Positions 48,204 through 57,441 of a stretch of 64,000 nt of DNA are shown piece by piece. This DNA is from Nitrospirota bacterium (lineage in GTDB: Bacteria; Nitrospirota; Thermodesulfovibrionia; Thermodesulfovibrionales; Dissulfurispiraceae): contig SCQE01000071.1 in NCBI GenBank assembly GCA_004321915.1, positions 54,853-118,852 of the forward strand, given 5' to 3'. The first letter of the stretch is position 1. Each line of letters starts with the position of its first letter. The translations under genes and the position numbers were made by a program. A model generated the notes under the pieces. The model was not told where the DNA came from. It searched no databases and was given only the letters and a program-made list of their open reading frames with translations.

Positions 48204-49061
48204 TTACGACCTGATCGTCAGGTACCCCGAAAACAAGATCATTGCTCCGCCTAAGAGTGTGTTCATACCTACGGCCTCGCCGAGCATCAAAAAGCCGAGC
48301 GTTATGGAACAGACAGGCTCGAAATAGCCGAGTATTGCGGTATTGTTCGCTGTCACGTGCTTCATGCCGCTCACATACAGGAACGGGGCCAAAGTCGAGT
48401 GAAGGAGGCCTGTTATAAGTAGTGTCAGGACAATTTCAGCTCCCATGCCCGGCGGGCTCTTGAGCGCCATAGGTATGAGAAACAGGGTTATCAGCGAATT
48501 CTGGAAAAAGATCGTGGCAAGCGGATTCAACGCTTGGGCCAGTTTCCGCAGGATAAGGATTATGAACGCATAAGCAAGTCCGGAAAAGAGCCCTGCGAGT
48601 ATCCCTATGGTGTTGTTGTCGCCTGTGATCATCAGGGCATAGAGTTCAGCCGGACTTGCGCCGATCATTATCCAGAGCCCTGCCGTGGCTATCGCTACCG
48701 AAAAGGCAGCCCTCAAGGTGAGCTTTTCGCCGAGGAACAGGGGGGCCAGAAAGGCAACGAAAACAGGGGCGGTATAGTGCGTAAGAACGGCGTTTGCTAT
48801 GGACGTTGTCTGATACGCGTAAAAAAAGGCATAGGTGTTCAACAGGCTTACCAGACCGAGGCCTATGAGGGAGACGGCCCATTTTTTGTATGAAAAACCG
48901 GACAGTCCCTTTTTTTTCAAAAGAAAAATTCCCAAAGCAGTGGCCGACACTAGCGATGAAAAAAAGATTACGGTATGGACTGGAATTCCGGTGATCTTGA
49001 GTATAACGCCCCACGAACTCCATATAAACATCGACGCTATAATGTAAAGATAGGGACGCAT
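48204..49061 (-). CDS. EamA/DMT-family transporter
   Basis: A 285-residue membrane protein with about ten hydrophobic helices and two EamA repeats (first half starting IIASMFIWSSWGVILK, second half after NNTIGILAGLFSGLAYAF). The loops contain the typical LTHYTAPVFVAFLAPLFLGE and GYFEPVCSITLGFLMLGE segments. The family exports or imports small metabolites such as amino acids; the substrate cannot be read from sequence. It converges on priA with 6 bp between the stops. Confidence 0.92.
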   Translation of the reverse strand: MRPYLYIIASMFIWSSWGVILKITGIPVHTVIFFSSLVSATALGIFLLKKKGLSGFSYKKWAVSLIGLGLVSLLNTYAFFYAYQTTSIANAVLTHYTAPVFVAFLAPLFLGEKLTLRAAFSVAIATAGLWIMIGASPAELYALMITGDNNTIGILAGLFSGLAYAFIILILRKLAQALNPLATIFFQNSLITLFLIPMALKSPPGMGAEIVLTLLITGLLHSTLAPFLYVSGMKHVTANNTAILGYFEPVCSITLGFLMLGEAVGMNTLLGGAMILFSGYLTIRS

Positions 49062-49082
49062 GGACAGGCCGGGTTCCGGAAG

Positions 49083-50273
49083 TTACCGGGTGAGATTTTT
49101 CTGGATCGGCTTTTCCAGCTTGATAAAATCTTCTTTCGGCTTTGTCTGCTGTTGGGCAGGCTGCTGTTGGGGTTGCGGCTTAACGGGCGCGGGGGTCTCG
49201 CTTTTTTTAGCAGGGCTTGGGGCGACCCTCGGAGCAGCGGACTCTATCAGCTTTGACCCGGGCTTAGCAGCAGGCGCGCTTTGGGGCTTTTGCTCGCGTA
49301 TGCCCGAGATGGGCTTTTCCATTTCTATAAACCTTTCTTTCGGCTGTGTATCGGGCTTTGTCTGTTGCTGCGGGACTTGCGCCTTGGGCTGCTCTTTTAC
49401 GGGCGCAGGCTGCACAGCTCCGGTTTCCGGAGCTACTCTCGGGACCGAAGGCATGATCAATTTTACCCCCGGCGGCGGAGGCGCAATCTCGGGCTTGGGC
49501 GGCAGTATTCCCATGATCTTTGAAGGCATTATCAGCACGCTGATCCTTCTGTTTCTCGGGTCTTTAGGGTCTTCTTTTATCAGGAGTTTCTTGTCTGCGA
49601 ACCCGACTACGCGGGCTATTCTGTCCGGGTGCAGGCCGAAGCTTTCGAGCTCCTGCCTCGATGTGGATGCCCTAGCCGAAGACAGTTCCCAATTTGTGTT
49701 TCTGCCTGCCTGATAGCCTGAGCCGTCCGTATGGCCTTCCACAGCTATAAGGTTGGGCATGTCTTTTATGTTGTCTGCTACGACTTGGAGTATCTGTTTT
49801 GCCTTTGGCGTCGGATGCGGGCTCCCCGGGGTAAACAGAATGCCCTCGGGGTCGGTTATCTGTATCCTCACCCCTTCTTCACTGATGTCGATGATTATGT
49901 TTTTTTCGAGCGCGCCGAGTTTGTCTTTTACCGATTTGCTGAGTCTGTCTTTAAGGTCTTCCGGAGTGAGTTCCATAGCGCCCATAGACACTTTTTCATG
50001 TTCGGTGACGGACCCGCCGGACTCCATTTTTATCTGCGATGTCTGGGACATAAAAGAGGTCCCGCCCTGATCGAATATGCTGAAGTTCTTAAAATATTCG
50101 GCGAGCCGCACCCTCTTTTCGTCGGATGTCATGGAAAGGAGCCACAACAGGAGAAAGAACGCCATCATTGCGGTAACAAAGTCCGCATAGGCGACCTTCC
50201 ACGAGCCGCCGTGGTGTCCGCCGTGTCCGCCCTTCTTTACCTTCTTTATTATGACTGTTTTGCCTTTTTCCAT
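49083..50273 (-). CDS. motB: MotB-like flagellar stator protein with long duplicated C-terminal tail
   Basis: About 396 residues from the ATG at 50273 (an ATG seven codons earlier is possible). The N-terminus has a Lys-rich cytoplasmic start with GGHGGHHGGSWKVAYADF, then one TM helix; the Asp in YADFVTAMMAFFLLLWL is the proton-binding residue. The OmpA-like peptidoglycan-binding domain has VEGHTDGSGY and NWELSSARA. Beyond it a Pro/Gln-rich tail of about 130 residues consists of two related units, each running from KLI through PRVAP to EKPI. MotA is not adjacent. The gene is divergent from the HD-GYP gene across about 85 bp. Confidence 0.88.
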   Translation of the reverse strand: MEKGKTVIIKKVKKGGHGGHHGGSWKVAYADFVTAMMAFFLLLWLLSMTSDEKRVRLAEYFKNFSIFDQGGTSFMSQTSQIKMESGGSVTEHEKVSMGAMELTPEDLKDRLSKSVKDKLGALEKNIIIDISEEGVRIQITDPEGILFTPGSPHPTPKAKQILQVVADNIKDMPNLIAVEGHTDGSGYQAGRNTNWELSSARASTSRQELESFGLHPDRIARVVGFADKKLLIKEDPKDPRNRRISVLIMPSKIMGILPPKPEIAPPPPGVKLIMPSVPRVAPETGAVQPAPVKEQPKAQVPQQQTKPDTQPKERFIEMEKPISGIREQKPQSAPAAKPGSKLIESAAPRVAPSPAKKSETPAPVKPQPQQQPAQQQTKPKEDFIKLEKPIQKNLTR

Positions 50274-50358
50274 CCGTACGACATGATAAAACAAAAACTT
50301 TCTTTAAAACAATCGCTCTTCTTGCAAAATTATCACGGAATGCTACTAAATATAGGGT

Positions 50359-51600
50359 ATGGCCACTACGGTACGCCGGATAAGCGATGAGCCACACATA
50401 CAGGTGCCCAAGGACAAACTTATAGAGGGGACCCGCCTGACCTTCAACGTGCTCATCAAAGACGGGGCCATGTTGGTGCCGTTCTTCAACACCGGAATGG
50501 TGTTTACCCGTTTTGCCACGCAGGTGTTGAATGAGAAAAAGATAAGCGATGTCTTTGTGCCTCCGGATGAACGCGAAGCCCTCCAGTCCTATCTTGTCCA
50601 GAACCAGAACAAAAAAACTTCGGATTACGAAGAGCTGAAGGTCTTTAAGGAATACACCCATTTTAAAGAGCAGGTTTACCAGATAGACCGCGCCCTGCTT
50701 GTTTCCGGCTCTTACGTTGATTTCGGACTCTATCTCCTTAACAGGTTCAGTCTTGTTCCGATGGTCGAAGCCACCGGGGCAGCTCCGGGCAGGATACCCG
50801 ATAAGCTGACCGAGCTGAACGGAGACATCGTAATTAAAAAACAGGACCTGCCGCTTTATAACGAATACCTGAAAAATTTCAAGGTCCCGGAGAACCTGCC
50901 TGCCGCTGAAAAATCCAAGATAAAGGCGATCTCGATAAAAGAAAACTCGAAGGTGCTGATGAAGGATTTGTTGGACGATCCACGGAGCGGAGAAAAGATG
51001 AAACAGTCTTCGGTGGTCGTAAATAATATGGTCGATGCCATGCTCGAAAACCCGGAGGCCATCTACAACCTGCTTTCTCTGCGGAGTTACGATTATTACA
51101 CATATACGCATTGCGTGAACGTAGCTGTCATGTCGGTCGGCCTTGCCAACGCCATCGGAATGAAAAGAAGCGAAGTCGAAAAATTGGGAGTGGGCGCCAT
51201 GCTGCATGATGTAGGTAAAAGCGCCACCCCGCACGATATACTGAACAAACAGGGTAAGCTGACCGAGCAGGAGTACAGGATAATCCAGTCCCATGTTATA
51301 GAAGGCGAGAAACTGCTGAGGGGCCATCCTGTTTTTCCTCAGGAGGCCATTCCCGCGGTCACGCAGCACCATGAAAAGCTTACAGGAAGAGGATACCCCA
51401 ATAGGCTCAAGGGGAGCGAACTGCATATCTACGGCAGGATCAGTTCGATAGCGGACTGCTACGATGCATTGACTACAAGAAGGCCCTACAAGCAGGCGTT
51501 CACGCCTTTTTATGCGCTTTCTCTTATCGCAAAAGAGACGGGAGATTATGACCCTGACCTTCTGAAGGTCTTCATCCGGATGCTCGGAAAGATAAAGTGA
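50359..51600 (+). CDS. HD-GYP domain protein (cyclic-di-GMP phosphodiesterase type)
   Basis: A 413-residue protein. The N-terminal ~130 residues are a DUF3391-like region (PKDKLIEGTRLTFNVLIKDG). The HD-GYP domain at about 235-410 has HDVGK, QSHVIEGEKLL, HHEKLTGRGYPNRLKG and DCYDALTTRRPY, so the metal-binding His/Asp set and the GYP signature are present. Such enzymes hydrolyse cyclic di-GMP or related cyclic dinucleotides, often controlling motility, which fits the divergent motB. Its 3' end overlaps rarA by one base (TGATG). Confidence 0.92.
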   Translation: MATTVRRISDEPHIQVPKDKLIEGTRLTFNVLIKDGAMLVPFFNTGMVFTRFATQVLNEKKISDVFVPPDEREALQSYLVQNQNKKTSDYEELKVFKEYTHFKEQVYQIDRALLVSGSYVDFGLYLLNRFSLVPMVEATGAAPGRIPDKLTELNGDIVIKKQDLPLYNEYLKNFKVPENLPAAEKSKIKAISIKENSKVLMKDLLDDPRSGEKMKQSSVVVNNMVDAMLENPEAIYNLLSLRSYDYYTYTHCVNVAVMSVGLANAIGMKRSEVEKLGVGAMLHDVGKSATPHDILNKQGKLTEQEYRIIQSHVIEGEKLLRGHPVFPQEAIPAVTQHHEKLTGRGYPNRLKGSELHIYGRISSIADCYDALTTRRPYKQAFTPFYALSLIAKETGDYDPDLLKVFIRMLGKIK

Positions 51601-52865
51601 TGGACCTATTCGGCGAAGATCCGGACCTGTCCGGAGTGCGACAGCCTGATTCCGCCTCTCCGCTCGCCTTCCGCATGTTCCCCCGCAACATAGAAGAGTA
51701 TGTCGGACAGGAGCATATACTGGGCGAAGGAAAACTCTTGAGAAGGGCCGTAGAGGCCGGCAGGATATCTTCACTTATATTTTACGGTCCCCCCGGCACA
51801 GGAAAGACCGCCCTTGCCCGTGTAATCGCCTCTAAATCCAAGGCGCATCTGGAATGGCTTAACGCCGCCACTGCAGGGCTCGACGACCTCAGGAAGGCGA
51901 TAAAGTCTGCGCGCGGCCGCAGGGAAAAAGGCGTGCGCACCATACTTTTTCTTGACGAGATACACAGGTTTAACAAGCTTCAGCAGGATGCGCTGCTCCC
52001 GGATGTCGAGGAGGGAAACGTTATTCTTATAGCCGCAACCGTCGAAAACCCGTTTTTTTATGTGAACTCCGCGCTAATTTCGAGGAGCCAGATATTTGAA
52101 CTTAAGCCCCTTTCTACAGAGGACATTTTAAAGATACTCGGCAAGGCGCTTAAAGACGGGGAACGCGGATTTGGAAAACTGAATCTGTCTGTTGACGATG
52201 ACGCGCTGAAACATCTCGCAAAGATATGCGACGGCGATGCCCGCAAAGCCCTGTCCGCCCTCGAAATAGCTGTGCTTACAACTCTGCCCGATGATCGGGG
52301 TGCGATAAGGGTCACACTCGCCATAGCAGAAGACTCGATACAGAAGAAGGCCGTGGTTTACGATAAGGACGGGGACCAACACTATGACACAATCTCGGCT
52401 TTTATAAAAAGCATGAGGGGGTCGGACCCTGACGCTGCGGTCTATTACCTCGCCAAGATGCTTTATGCGGGTGAAGACCCGCGCTTTATCGCGAGGAGGA
52501 TTGTTATATGCGCTTCTGAAGATGTCGGTGATGCGGACCCTATGGCGCTTGTGCTTGCTGTTTCCGCATTAAGGGCGGCCGAATTTGTGGGTATGCCCGA
52601 GGCCCGGATACCTTTGGCGCAGGCCGCTATTTACACGGCCAATGCCCCCAAAAGCAATGCCTGTTATGAGGCGATCGACGCGGCGCTCGAAGACATAAAG
52701 AACGAGCAGACGATGGAGGTGCCGGAGCATCTTAAAGACAGCCACTATAAGGGCGCCAAAGAGTTGGGGCATGGCGAAGGTTATAAATACCCTCACTCGT
52801 ACGGCGGCCATGTCGAACAGGAATATCTCAAGGACAAAAAAACATACTACCGCAGGTCCAAGTAG
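51600..52865 (+). CDS. rarA: Replication-associated recombination protein A (RarA/MgsA)
   Basis: 421 residues from the ATG at 51600 (TGATG overlap with the previous stop; a GTG one codon earlier is possible). AAA+ motifs: YGPPGTGKTALAR, FLDEIHRFNKLQQD and SRSQIFEL. The C-terminal half has the family's MRGSDPDAAVYYLAKML, GEDPRFIARRIVICASED and KSNACYEAIDAAL. RarA acts at stalled replication forks. Normal length. The 3' end overlaps nagA by 19 bp, convergently. Confidence 0.96.
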   Translation: MDLFGEDPDLSGVRQPDSASPLAFRMFPRNIEEYVGQEHILGEGKLLRRAVEAGRISSLIFYGPPGTGKTALARVIASKSKAHLEWLNAATAGLDDLRKAIKSARGRREKGVRTILFLDEIHRFNKLQQDALLPDVEEGNVILIAATVENPFFYVNSALISRSQIFELKPLSTEDILKILGKALKDGERGFGKLNLSVDDDALKHLAKICDGDARKALSALEIAVLTTLPDDRGAIRVTLAIAEDSIQKKAVVYDKDGDQHYDTISAFIKSMRGSDPDAAVYYLAKMLYAGEDPRFIARRIVICASEDVGDADPMALVLAVSALRAAEFVGMPEARIPLAQAAIYTANAPKSNACYEAIDAALEDIKNEQTMEVPEHLKDSHYKGAKELGHGEGYKYPHSYGGHVEQEYLKDKKTYYRRSK

Positions 52866-53740
52866 CGCAAAGGATTGTCCGATACGCATGCGTTTATGGT
52901 GTCCGCTTCGAAGCCTTCGTCAACAAGTCTTTTGGCCGCATCGGTCACGGCCATCGAGCCGCCTATAAGTGTGCCCCGGCTGTCCGAAAGTTCGCCGCGC
53001 AGCCATGTAAGGGTCTCGCGCACCGAGTCGGACACTACGATTATCCGATCGTGGTTCTTTACCCTGAACACGAGATCGAGCGTTGCCGCATGAAGGTGGT
53101 ACGGGTCTGCGATAAGTTCTATGTATATGTCGTTGTGAAGCAGGCCGAAGCCTGCAAGCCCCGGTTCTCTGTGCTGAAAGCCCCGCATCGCATTGAACAG
53201 GTGTGTAATTCCCTTTGCCCCTGCGTTGTAGCCCCTTTCCGCCTCCTGATAGGTTGCGTCCGAATGTCCCATATTGACCTTAATCCCCGCATCTGAAATT
53301 TTTTTTATCAGGGTGCGGCTGTTTTCGATCTCTGGCGCAACGGTCATTATTTTTACAATGTCTTCGAACCCGTCTGTCAGTTCTTGAAATGCGTACTCGG
53401 AGGCGTTTATGAATGTTATTGCGTTGAGCGCTCCTGCTTTCACGGGATTAAGAAAAGGGCCCTCAAGATGCACCCCTAAGATCTTTGCAGGAACGGCCCC
53501 GTCCTCGTCCGTATCCTCGACATTCGATCCGGATTGAAGTCTCATCGCCTCTTTCACGACCTCCATCTGTTCGCGCATGACTTTAACGGTCGCAGAATAG
53601 ATTGTTGGTATTATTGCGGACACGCCGCGGCTGCCGTGTAAGCGGGCTATTTTCAGTATATGCTCCGGCTCGGTAGTCCTTGTGTCATAGCCGCCTGCGC
53701 CGTGTGTATGAAGGTCTATGGTCTGCATTTCTGTTATCAT
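52847..53740 (-). CDS. nagA: N-acetylglucosamine-6-phosphate deacetylase (short form)
   Basis: A 297-residue protein, shorter than the usual ~380 because the N-terminal beta-sandwich strands are missing; it starts almost at the metal-binding DLHTHGAGG. Other site residues are GVHLEGPFLN, VNMGHSDATY, GITHLFNAMR and the Asp in IVVSDS. It removes the acetyl group from GlcNAc-6-P in amino-sugar recycling. Its start lies 5 bp from the divergent DUF1460 gene, and nagZ is beyond that, so a murein-recycling role is likely. Confidence 0.88.
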   Translation of the reverse strand: MITEMQTIDLHTHGAGGYDTRTTEPEHILKIARLHGSRGVSAIIPTIYSATVKVMREQMEVVKEAMRLQSGSNVEDTDEDGAVPAKILGVHLEGPFLNPVKAGALNAITFINASEYAFQELTDGFEDIVKIMTVAPEIENSRTLIKKISDAGIKVNMGHSDATYQEAERGYNAGAKGITHLFNAMRGFQHREPGLAGFGLLHNDIYIELIADPYHLHAATLDLVFRVKNHDRIIVVSDSVRETLTWLRGELSDSRGTLIGGSMAVTDAAKRLVDEGFEADTINACVSDNPLRYLDLR

Positions 53741-53745
53741 AGCAC

Positions 53746-54492
53746 ATGGCTGAGGCAGAGGAAATACGGGAGAAAATCGACTTGGGCGGATGGTCCCATG
53801 ACGGGTTTAACGAGGTTTTGTCTCGCGCGTCGGAGATCACGCTCATTCAGGACAGGTTGGCGTTTCTTTCCGAACGGTTCTTGGGAGTTCCTTATCGGGC
53901 GGATACCTTGACAGGCGGCATCGATACGCCAGAAATATTTGTGGTCAATCTGTCCGCAATGGACTGTTTTACTTTTATAGACTACATTGCGGCAATGAGC
54001 ATTTCTGCGGATTTCGAGGATTTTAAGAAAAACCTGCGGCGGGTCCGGTACAGGCAGGGGCAGGTCGCATTTCCGGACCGCAATCATTTTTTTACCGACT
54101 GGATTTATTCTAATCCTGATCTATTCAGAGACATTACAAAAGAGATCGGGGCGGAAGCGGCTGTAAGCGTGACCAAAAAGTTGAACACTAAAGAAGACGG
54201 CGCCCTGTATGTCGATGGTATAGGCATAAATGTCAGGGAATTGGGCTATCTTCCTACAGAGGCCTTGGATGAAACCGTTGCGTCAAAAATCCATACGGGG
54301 GATTACGCAGGGGTATATTCATATAAGGCAGGGCTCGATGTGTCCCATGTCGGCATACTCGTTAGGAAGAAGGACGGGGTTTTTATTCGTCATGCGTCTT
54401 CGGTCAAGAAAAAGGTTTTGGACGAACCGCTGACAGGATATCTTGACGGCAAACCGGGTCTTGTTATATTGAGACAGGCAGTCGCCCTCTGA
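53746..54492 (+). CDS. DUF1460 family amidase-like protein
   Basis: A 248-residue protein of the DUF1460 family (N-acetylmuramoyl-L-alanine amidase-like, NlpC/P60-related fold). The probable catalytic Cys is in SAMDCFTFIDY (about residue 76) and the His in DVSHVGILVR (about 204). No signal peptide is visible, so a cytoplasmic role on imported muropeptides is possible. It is head-to-head with nagA (5 bp between start codons) and its 3' end overlaps nagZ by 29 bp. A Shine-Dalgarno box is not evident. Confidence 0.83.
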   Translation: MAEAEEIREKIDLGGWSHDGFNEVLSRASEITLIQDRLAFLSERFLGVPYRADTLTGGIDTPEIFVVNLSAMDCFTFIDYIAAMSISADFEDFKKNLRRVRYRQGQVAFPDRNHFFTDWIYSNPDLFRDITKEIGAEAAVSVTKKLNTKEDGALYVDGIGINVRELGYLPTEALDETVASKIHTGDYAGVYSYKAGLDVSHVGILVRKKDGVFIRHASSVKKKVLDEPLTGYLDGKPGLVILRQAVAL

Positions 54493-55942
54493 ATGGAGCG
54501 TCGCCTCTAAGGCAAGCTGCCACAGCCAGCTGCGCGTTTAGGCTTGAGTCGTAAACCGCTATCAGAAAGTCGGCCCCCTCGAAATGTTTCAGCACATAAG
54601 GGCTGCCGAACGAAACCACGATGCTTCTGCCGCAGTTTTTTATCAACTGATTCAGTTTTGCGCTCTCGTCTTCAGAGATGCCGGAGCTCCCTCTCCATGC
54701 GGCGATGCTTGTGAATACGGCGAATAAGACAGTCTTTGCTGAAGCTTTATTAAGCTCATCTGCGCTTATTGTTTTGTAAATATGCTTTAGGGGGGAGTGT
54801 TCAAAAAACTTTTCATCGCCCGCAAAAAATATTTCTGTATCGTCGGGCAGTTTGATTTCATCTGCAGTTCCTTTTAGCAAGGTTGCTGCTGCTTCAGAAA
54901 GTTTTGATGAAATTATTTCACAGTCTGTTTTTTTTGAGATGTTTGGAATTATGGCCAAGCCTTTTTTAGCCTTTAAAATTCTTGACAAAGATTCGTCAAT
55001 TTTCTTTTCGTCCAGCTTTTCGGACAGGATGGCCGAGATTACCTCATTTGCGGTTGAGTCGGGGTCTTCGGGATGAAGCAGTATGTCTGTGCCGGCCTCC
55101 AGACACTCGACAGGCACGTTCCCAAAATCTTTAAGCGCGTGCATATTAAGCGCGTCGGTAAGCACAAGGCCTTCAAACCCCAGCTCCTTCCTGAGAAGAC
55201 CTGTAATCACGCGCCTCGAAAGGCTTGTGGGCATGAAATCGAGGGACCTCAAGGTCAGGTGTGCCATCATGATGCTTTTTACGCCCGCTTTTATCGCTTC
55301 GGTAAATGGCAGAAAGTCTGCGGTCCTCAGTTCGCTTGCAGCCTTTTTTATGACCGGCAGATCTATATGCGAATCAACCGACGTATCGCCGTGTCCGGGG
55401 AAGTGCTTTGCGCAGCTTATGAGTCCTGCGCCTTCTAAAGCGCTTATGTATTTTAGTCCGAACCAGCTTACTGTTTCAGGCCTGTCGGAAAAGGCCCTTG
55501 TGCAGATTATCGGATTGTCCGGATTCAGGTTAACGTCTAGCACCGGTATCAGCGGCATGTTTATTCCAATGTAAGCTGCCTCGGCTGCCACGGCCTTCAG
55601 GCCCTGTTCGAGAAGCTTCACGTCCTCAGGGCTGTTTCTGTCTATTGCGGCTGCAACCGCCATCTGGCTTGGAAATACAGAACCGCCGCGTATTTGCTGG
55701 GCAACACCGCGCTCTATGTCGGATGCTATAAAGAGCGGAATCTCAGAAACCGCTTGCAATTCGGCAACAAATTTTTTGATCGCCTCCATCTCGCCGCCGA
55801 AGATTATGAATCCGCCTATGCCTTTTTCGACAAGGCCATGCATCCGGTCGGCGTATTCCCTGTCATCTATGCGGTCTCCGTCTAAACGCTGGATTATAAG
55901 CTGGTACGCTTTTTTTGAGATGTCCTGCGGAATTTCAAACAT
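54464..55942 (-). CDS. nagZ: Beta-N-acetylglucosaminidase NagZ-like (glycoside hydrolase family 3)
   Basis: A 492-residue GH3 enzyme. The N-terminal TIM-barrel has FIASDIERGVAQQI, INMPLIPVLDVNLNP, CAKHFPGHGDTSVDSH (the His/Asp acid-base loop of NagZ) and the nucleophile Asp in LVLTDALNMHAL. It also carries a C-terminal GH3_C-like domain of about 150 residues, so it is longer than enterobacterial NagZ (~340) and more like Gram-positive forms. It releases GlcNAc from anhydro-muropeptides or murein fragments. No signal peptide, so cytoplasmic. Overlaps rsmI by 8 bp. Confidence 0.9.
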   Translation of the reverse strand: MFEIPQDISKKAYQLIIQRLDGDRIDDREYADRMHGLVEKGIGGFIIFGGEMEAIKKFVAELQAVSEIPLFIASDIERGVAQQIRGGSVFPSQMAVAAAIDRNSPEDVKLLEQGLKAVAAEAAYIGINMPLIPVLDVNLNPDNPIICTRAFSDRPETVSWFGLKYISALEGAGLISCAKHFPGHGDTSVDSHIDLPVIKKAASELRTADFLPFTEAIKAGVKSIMMAHLTLRSLDFMPTSLSRRVITGLLRKELGFEGLVLTDALNMHALKDFGNVPVECLEAGTDILLHPEDPDSTANEVISAILSEKLDEKKIDESLSRILKAKKGLAIIPNISKKTDCEIISSKLSEAAATLLKGTADEIKLPDDTEIFFAGDEKFFEHSPLKHIYKTISADELNKASAKTVLFAVFTSIAAWRGSSGISEDESAKLNQLIKNCGRSIVVSFGSPYVLKHFEGADFLIAVYDSSLNAQLAVAACLRGDAPFRGRLPVSI

Positions 55943-56753
55943 CGAGGCTCCTGTCGTAAAGTTCTTTTTTGCTCAAGCCGTACTGTTCGGCTATTATTTT
56001 GACCGCTTCTTTTCTGTGCTTGCCTTTTTTCATCAGGGCCACCGCTTCTGCAAGCGCTGCTTCGAATGAGATCTCTCCGGACTTCATCCCCTCGACAACT
56101 ATCACATACTCGCCCGCAATGGTGCTCTGCTCAAGTTTTTCGACAAGCTCAGGAAGCGTACTCCTGAAGGTTTCTTCATGGAATTTTGTTATTTCCCTGA
56201 AAATGGCTGCGCGCCTAGATCCAAAGATATCGGACATATCGGCAAGCGCCTCTACTATCCGGTGAGGCGCTTCGTAGAAAATCAGCGTCCTCTGCTCGTT
56301 CACGAGCGACTTTAATGCCTTCTGTCTATGCGATGATTTTGGCGGCATGAACCCGACAAATACGAACTCAGCCGTAGAAAGCCCGGCCACGGAAAGCGCG
56401 GCTGTAAGAGCGGACGCGCCCGGAACCGGCACTATCTGAAAACCTTCTTCAACGGCTCTTTCTATCAAGACATGTCCGGGATCAGAAATGCCCGGCGTGC
56501 CTGCATCCGAGATCAGCGCAACCGAAAGCCCGCTGCGCAGTTTTTGTATCAACTCCTCGCTTCTTATCTTCTCTTTTTCTGACCAGTAGCTGATAAGAGG
56601 CTTGCTTATGCTGTAATGGTTCAGCAGTTTCAGCGAGTGGCGCGTATCCTCGGCTGCGATAATATCAACCTCTTTGAGGATTCTCAATGCCCGAAGCGTT
56701 ATGTCTTCGAGGTTGCCTATGGGAGTTGCGACTATGTAAAGTGTTCCGCCCAC
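55935..56753 (-). CDS. rsmI: 16S rRNA 2'-O-ribose C1402 methyltransferase
   Basis: A 272-residue protein of the tetrapyrrole methylase fold. Opening GTLYIVATPIGNLEDITL, then AAEDTRHSLKLL, ISDAGTPGISDPG, VPVPGASALTAAL and FYEAPHRIVE are diagnostic of RsmI. It 2'-O-methylates C1402 of 16S rRNA in the decoding centre. Normal length. It precedes nagZ on the minus strand with an 8-bp overlap. Confidence 0.96.
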   Translation of the reverse strand: MGGTLYIVATPIGNLEDITLRALRILKEVDIIAAEDTRHSLKLLNHYSISKPLISYWSEKEKIRSEELIQKLRSGLSVALISDAGTPGISDPGHVLIERAVEEGFQIVPVPGASALTAALSVAGLSTAEFVFVGFMPPKSSHRQKALKSLVNEQRTLIFYEAPHRIVEALADMSDIFGSRRAAIFREITKFHEETFRSTLPELVEKLEQSTIAGEYVIVVEGMKSGEISFEAALAEAVALMKKGKHRKEAVKIIAEQYGLSKKELYDRSLDV

Positions 56754-56780
56754 ATCACTCCTGAGTCGTCATTAATGTTT

Positions 56781-57356
56781 TCAGTAATTCTCGCAATGTA
56801 TCTCGAAATGGGCTGTCGGATGGTCGCAGGCAGGACATTTTTCTGGCGCATCTTTGCCTTCATGTACATATCCGCAGTTTCTGCATTTCCATTTTTCTGT
56901 TTTGTCGCGGTTGAAGACCCTGCTTTTTTCGATGTTGTCGAGCAATGCTCGGTAACGCTTCTCGTGCTCGATCTCAACCGCCGCTATTTTGCGGAATACG
57001 GCTGCGATGAGAGGAAACCCCTCCTCCTCCGCTACTTTTGCAAAATCAGGATACATGGTCGTGTGCTCGTGATGCTCGCCTGCGGCGGCCGCAGCAAGGT
57101 TGGCCTTCGTATCTCCGATGATGCCGGCCGGGAACAGGCATGTTATCTCAGCGTCTCCGCCCTCCAAAAACTTGAAAAATCTCTTTGCATGCTCTTTTTC
57201 ATTATCGGCGGTCTCGATGAAAATGGCCGAGATCTGCTCAAAACCCTCTTTCTTCGCCTGCTTTGCGAAATAGGTGTATCGGTTTCTGGCCTGCGATTCT
57301 CCGGCAAACGATGTCAGCAGGTTTTTCTCTGTCTTGGTTCCCTTTAAATTTTTCAT
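56781..57356 (-). CDS. rbr: Rubrerythrin
   Basis: 191 residues from the ATG at 57356, where AAAGGAGC lies 6 nt upstream; the longer frame to 57434 has no such support. The four-helix di-iron domain has [23 protein letters not shown] and VEIEHEKRY, and the C-terminal rubredoxin-like domain has [10 protein letters not shown] and CPACDHP. It reduces hydrogen peroxide with electrons from rubredoxin, typical of anaerobes. A perfect hairpin lies about 50 bp before the start. Confidence 0.96.
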   Translation of the reverse strand: MKNLKGTKTEKNLLTSFAGESQARNRYTYFAKQAKKEGFEQISAIFIETADNEKEHAKRFFKFLEGGDAEITCLFPAGIIGDTKANLAAAAAGEHHEHTTMYPDFAKVAEEEGFPLIAAVFRKIAAVEIEHEKRYRALLDNIEKSRVFNRDKTEKWKCRNCGYVHEGKDAPEKCPACDHPTAHFEIHCENY

Positions 57357-57403
57357 GTCCTTGCTCCTTTCACTCATGTTCATACTTTTCGAACGGTTGA
57401 AAT

Positions 57404-57430
57404 CTTCAGCTTCGGTATCCGAAGCTGAAG
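57404..57430. terminator. Perfect 12-bp inverted repeat between hepT and rubrerythrin
   Basis: cttcagcttcgg and ccgaagctgaag flank a 3-base loop. It follows the hepT stop by 11 bp on the minus strand and precedes the rubrerythrin start by 48 bp. It is probably a terminator-like stem for the TA operon; an operator for rbr is the alternative. No long U-run follows. Confidence 0.6.
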
Positions 57431-57441
57431 CCATGGCTTTT

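Noticed and set aside
50089..51774. A 561-codon minus-strand frame opposite the HD-GYP gene
   Set aside because: Composition is typical of an antisense shadow, and the plus strand carries unmistakable HD-GYP motifs.
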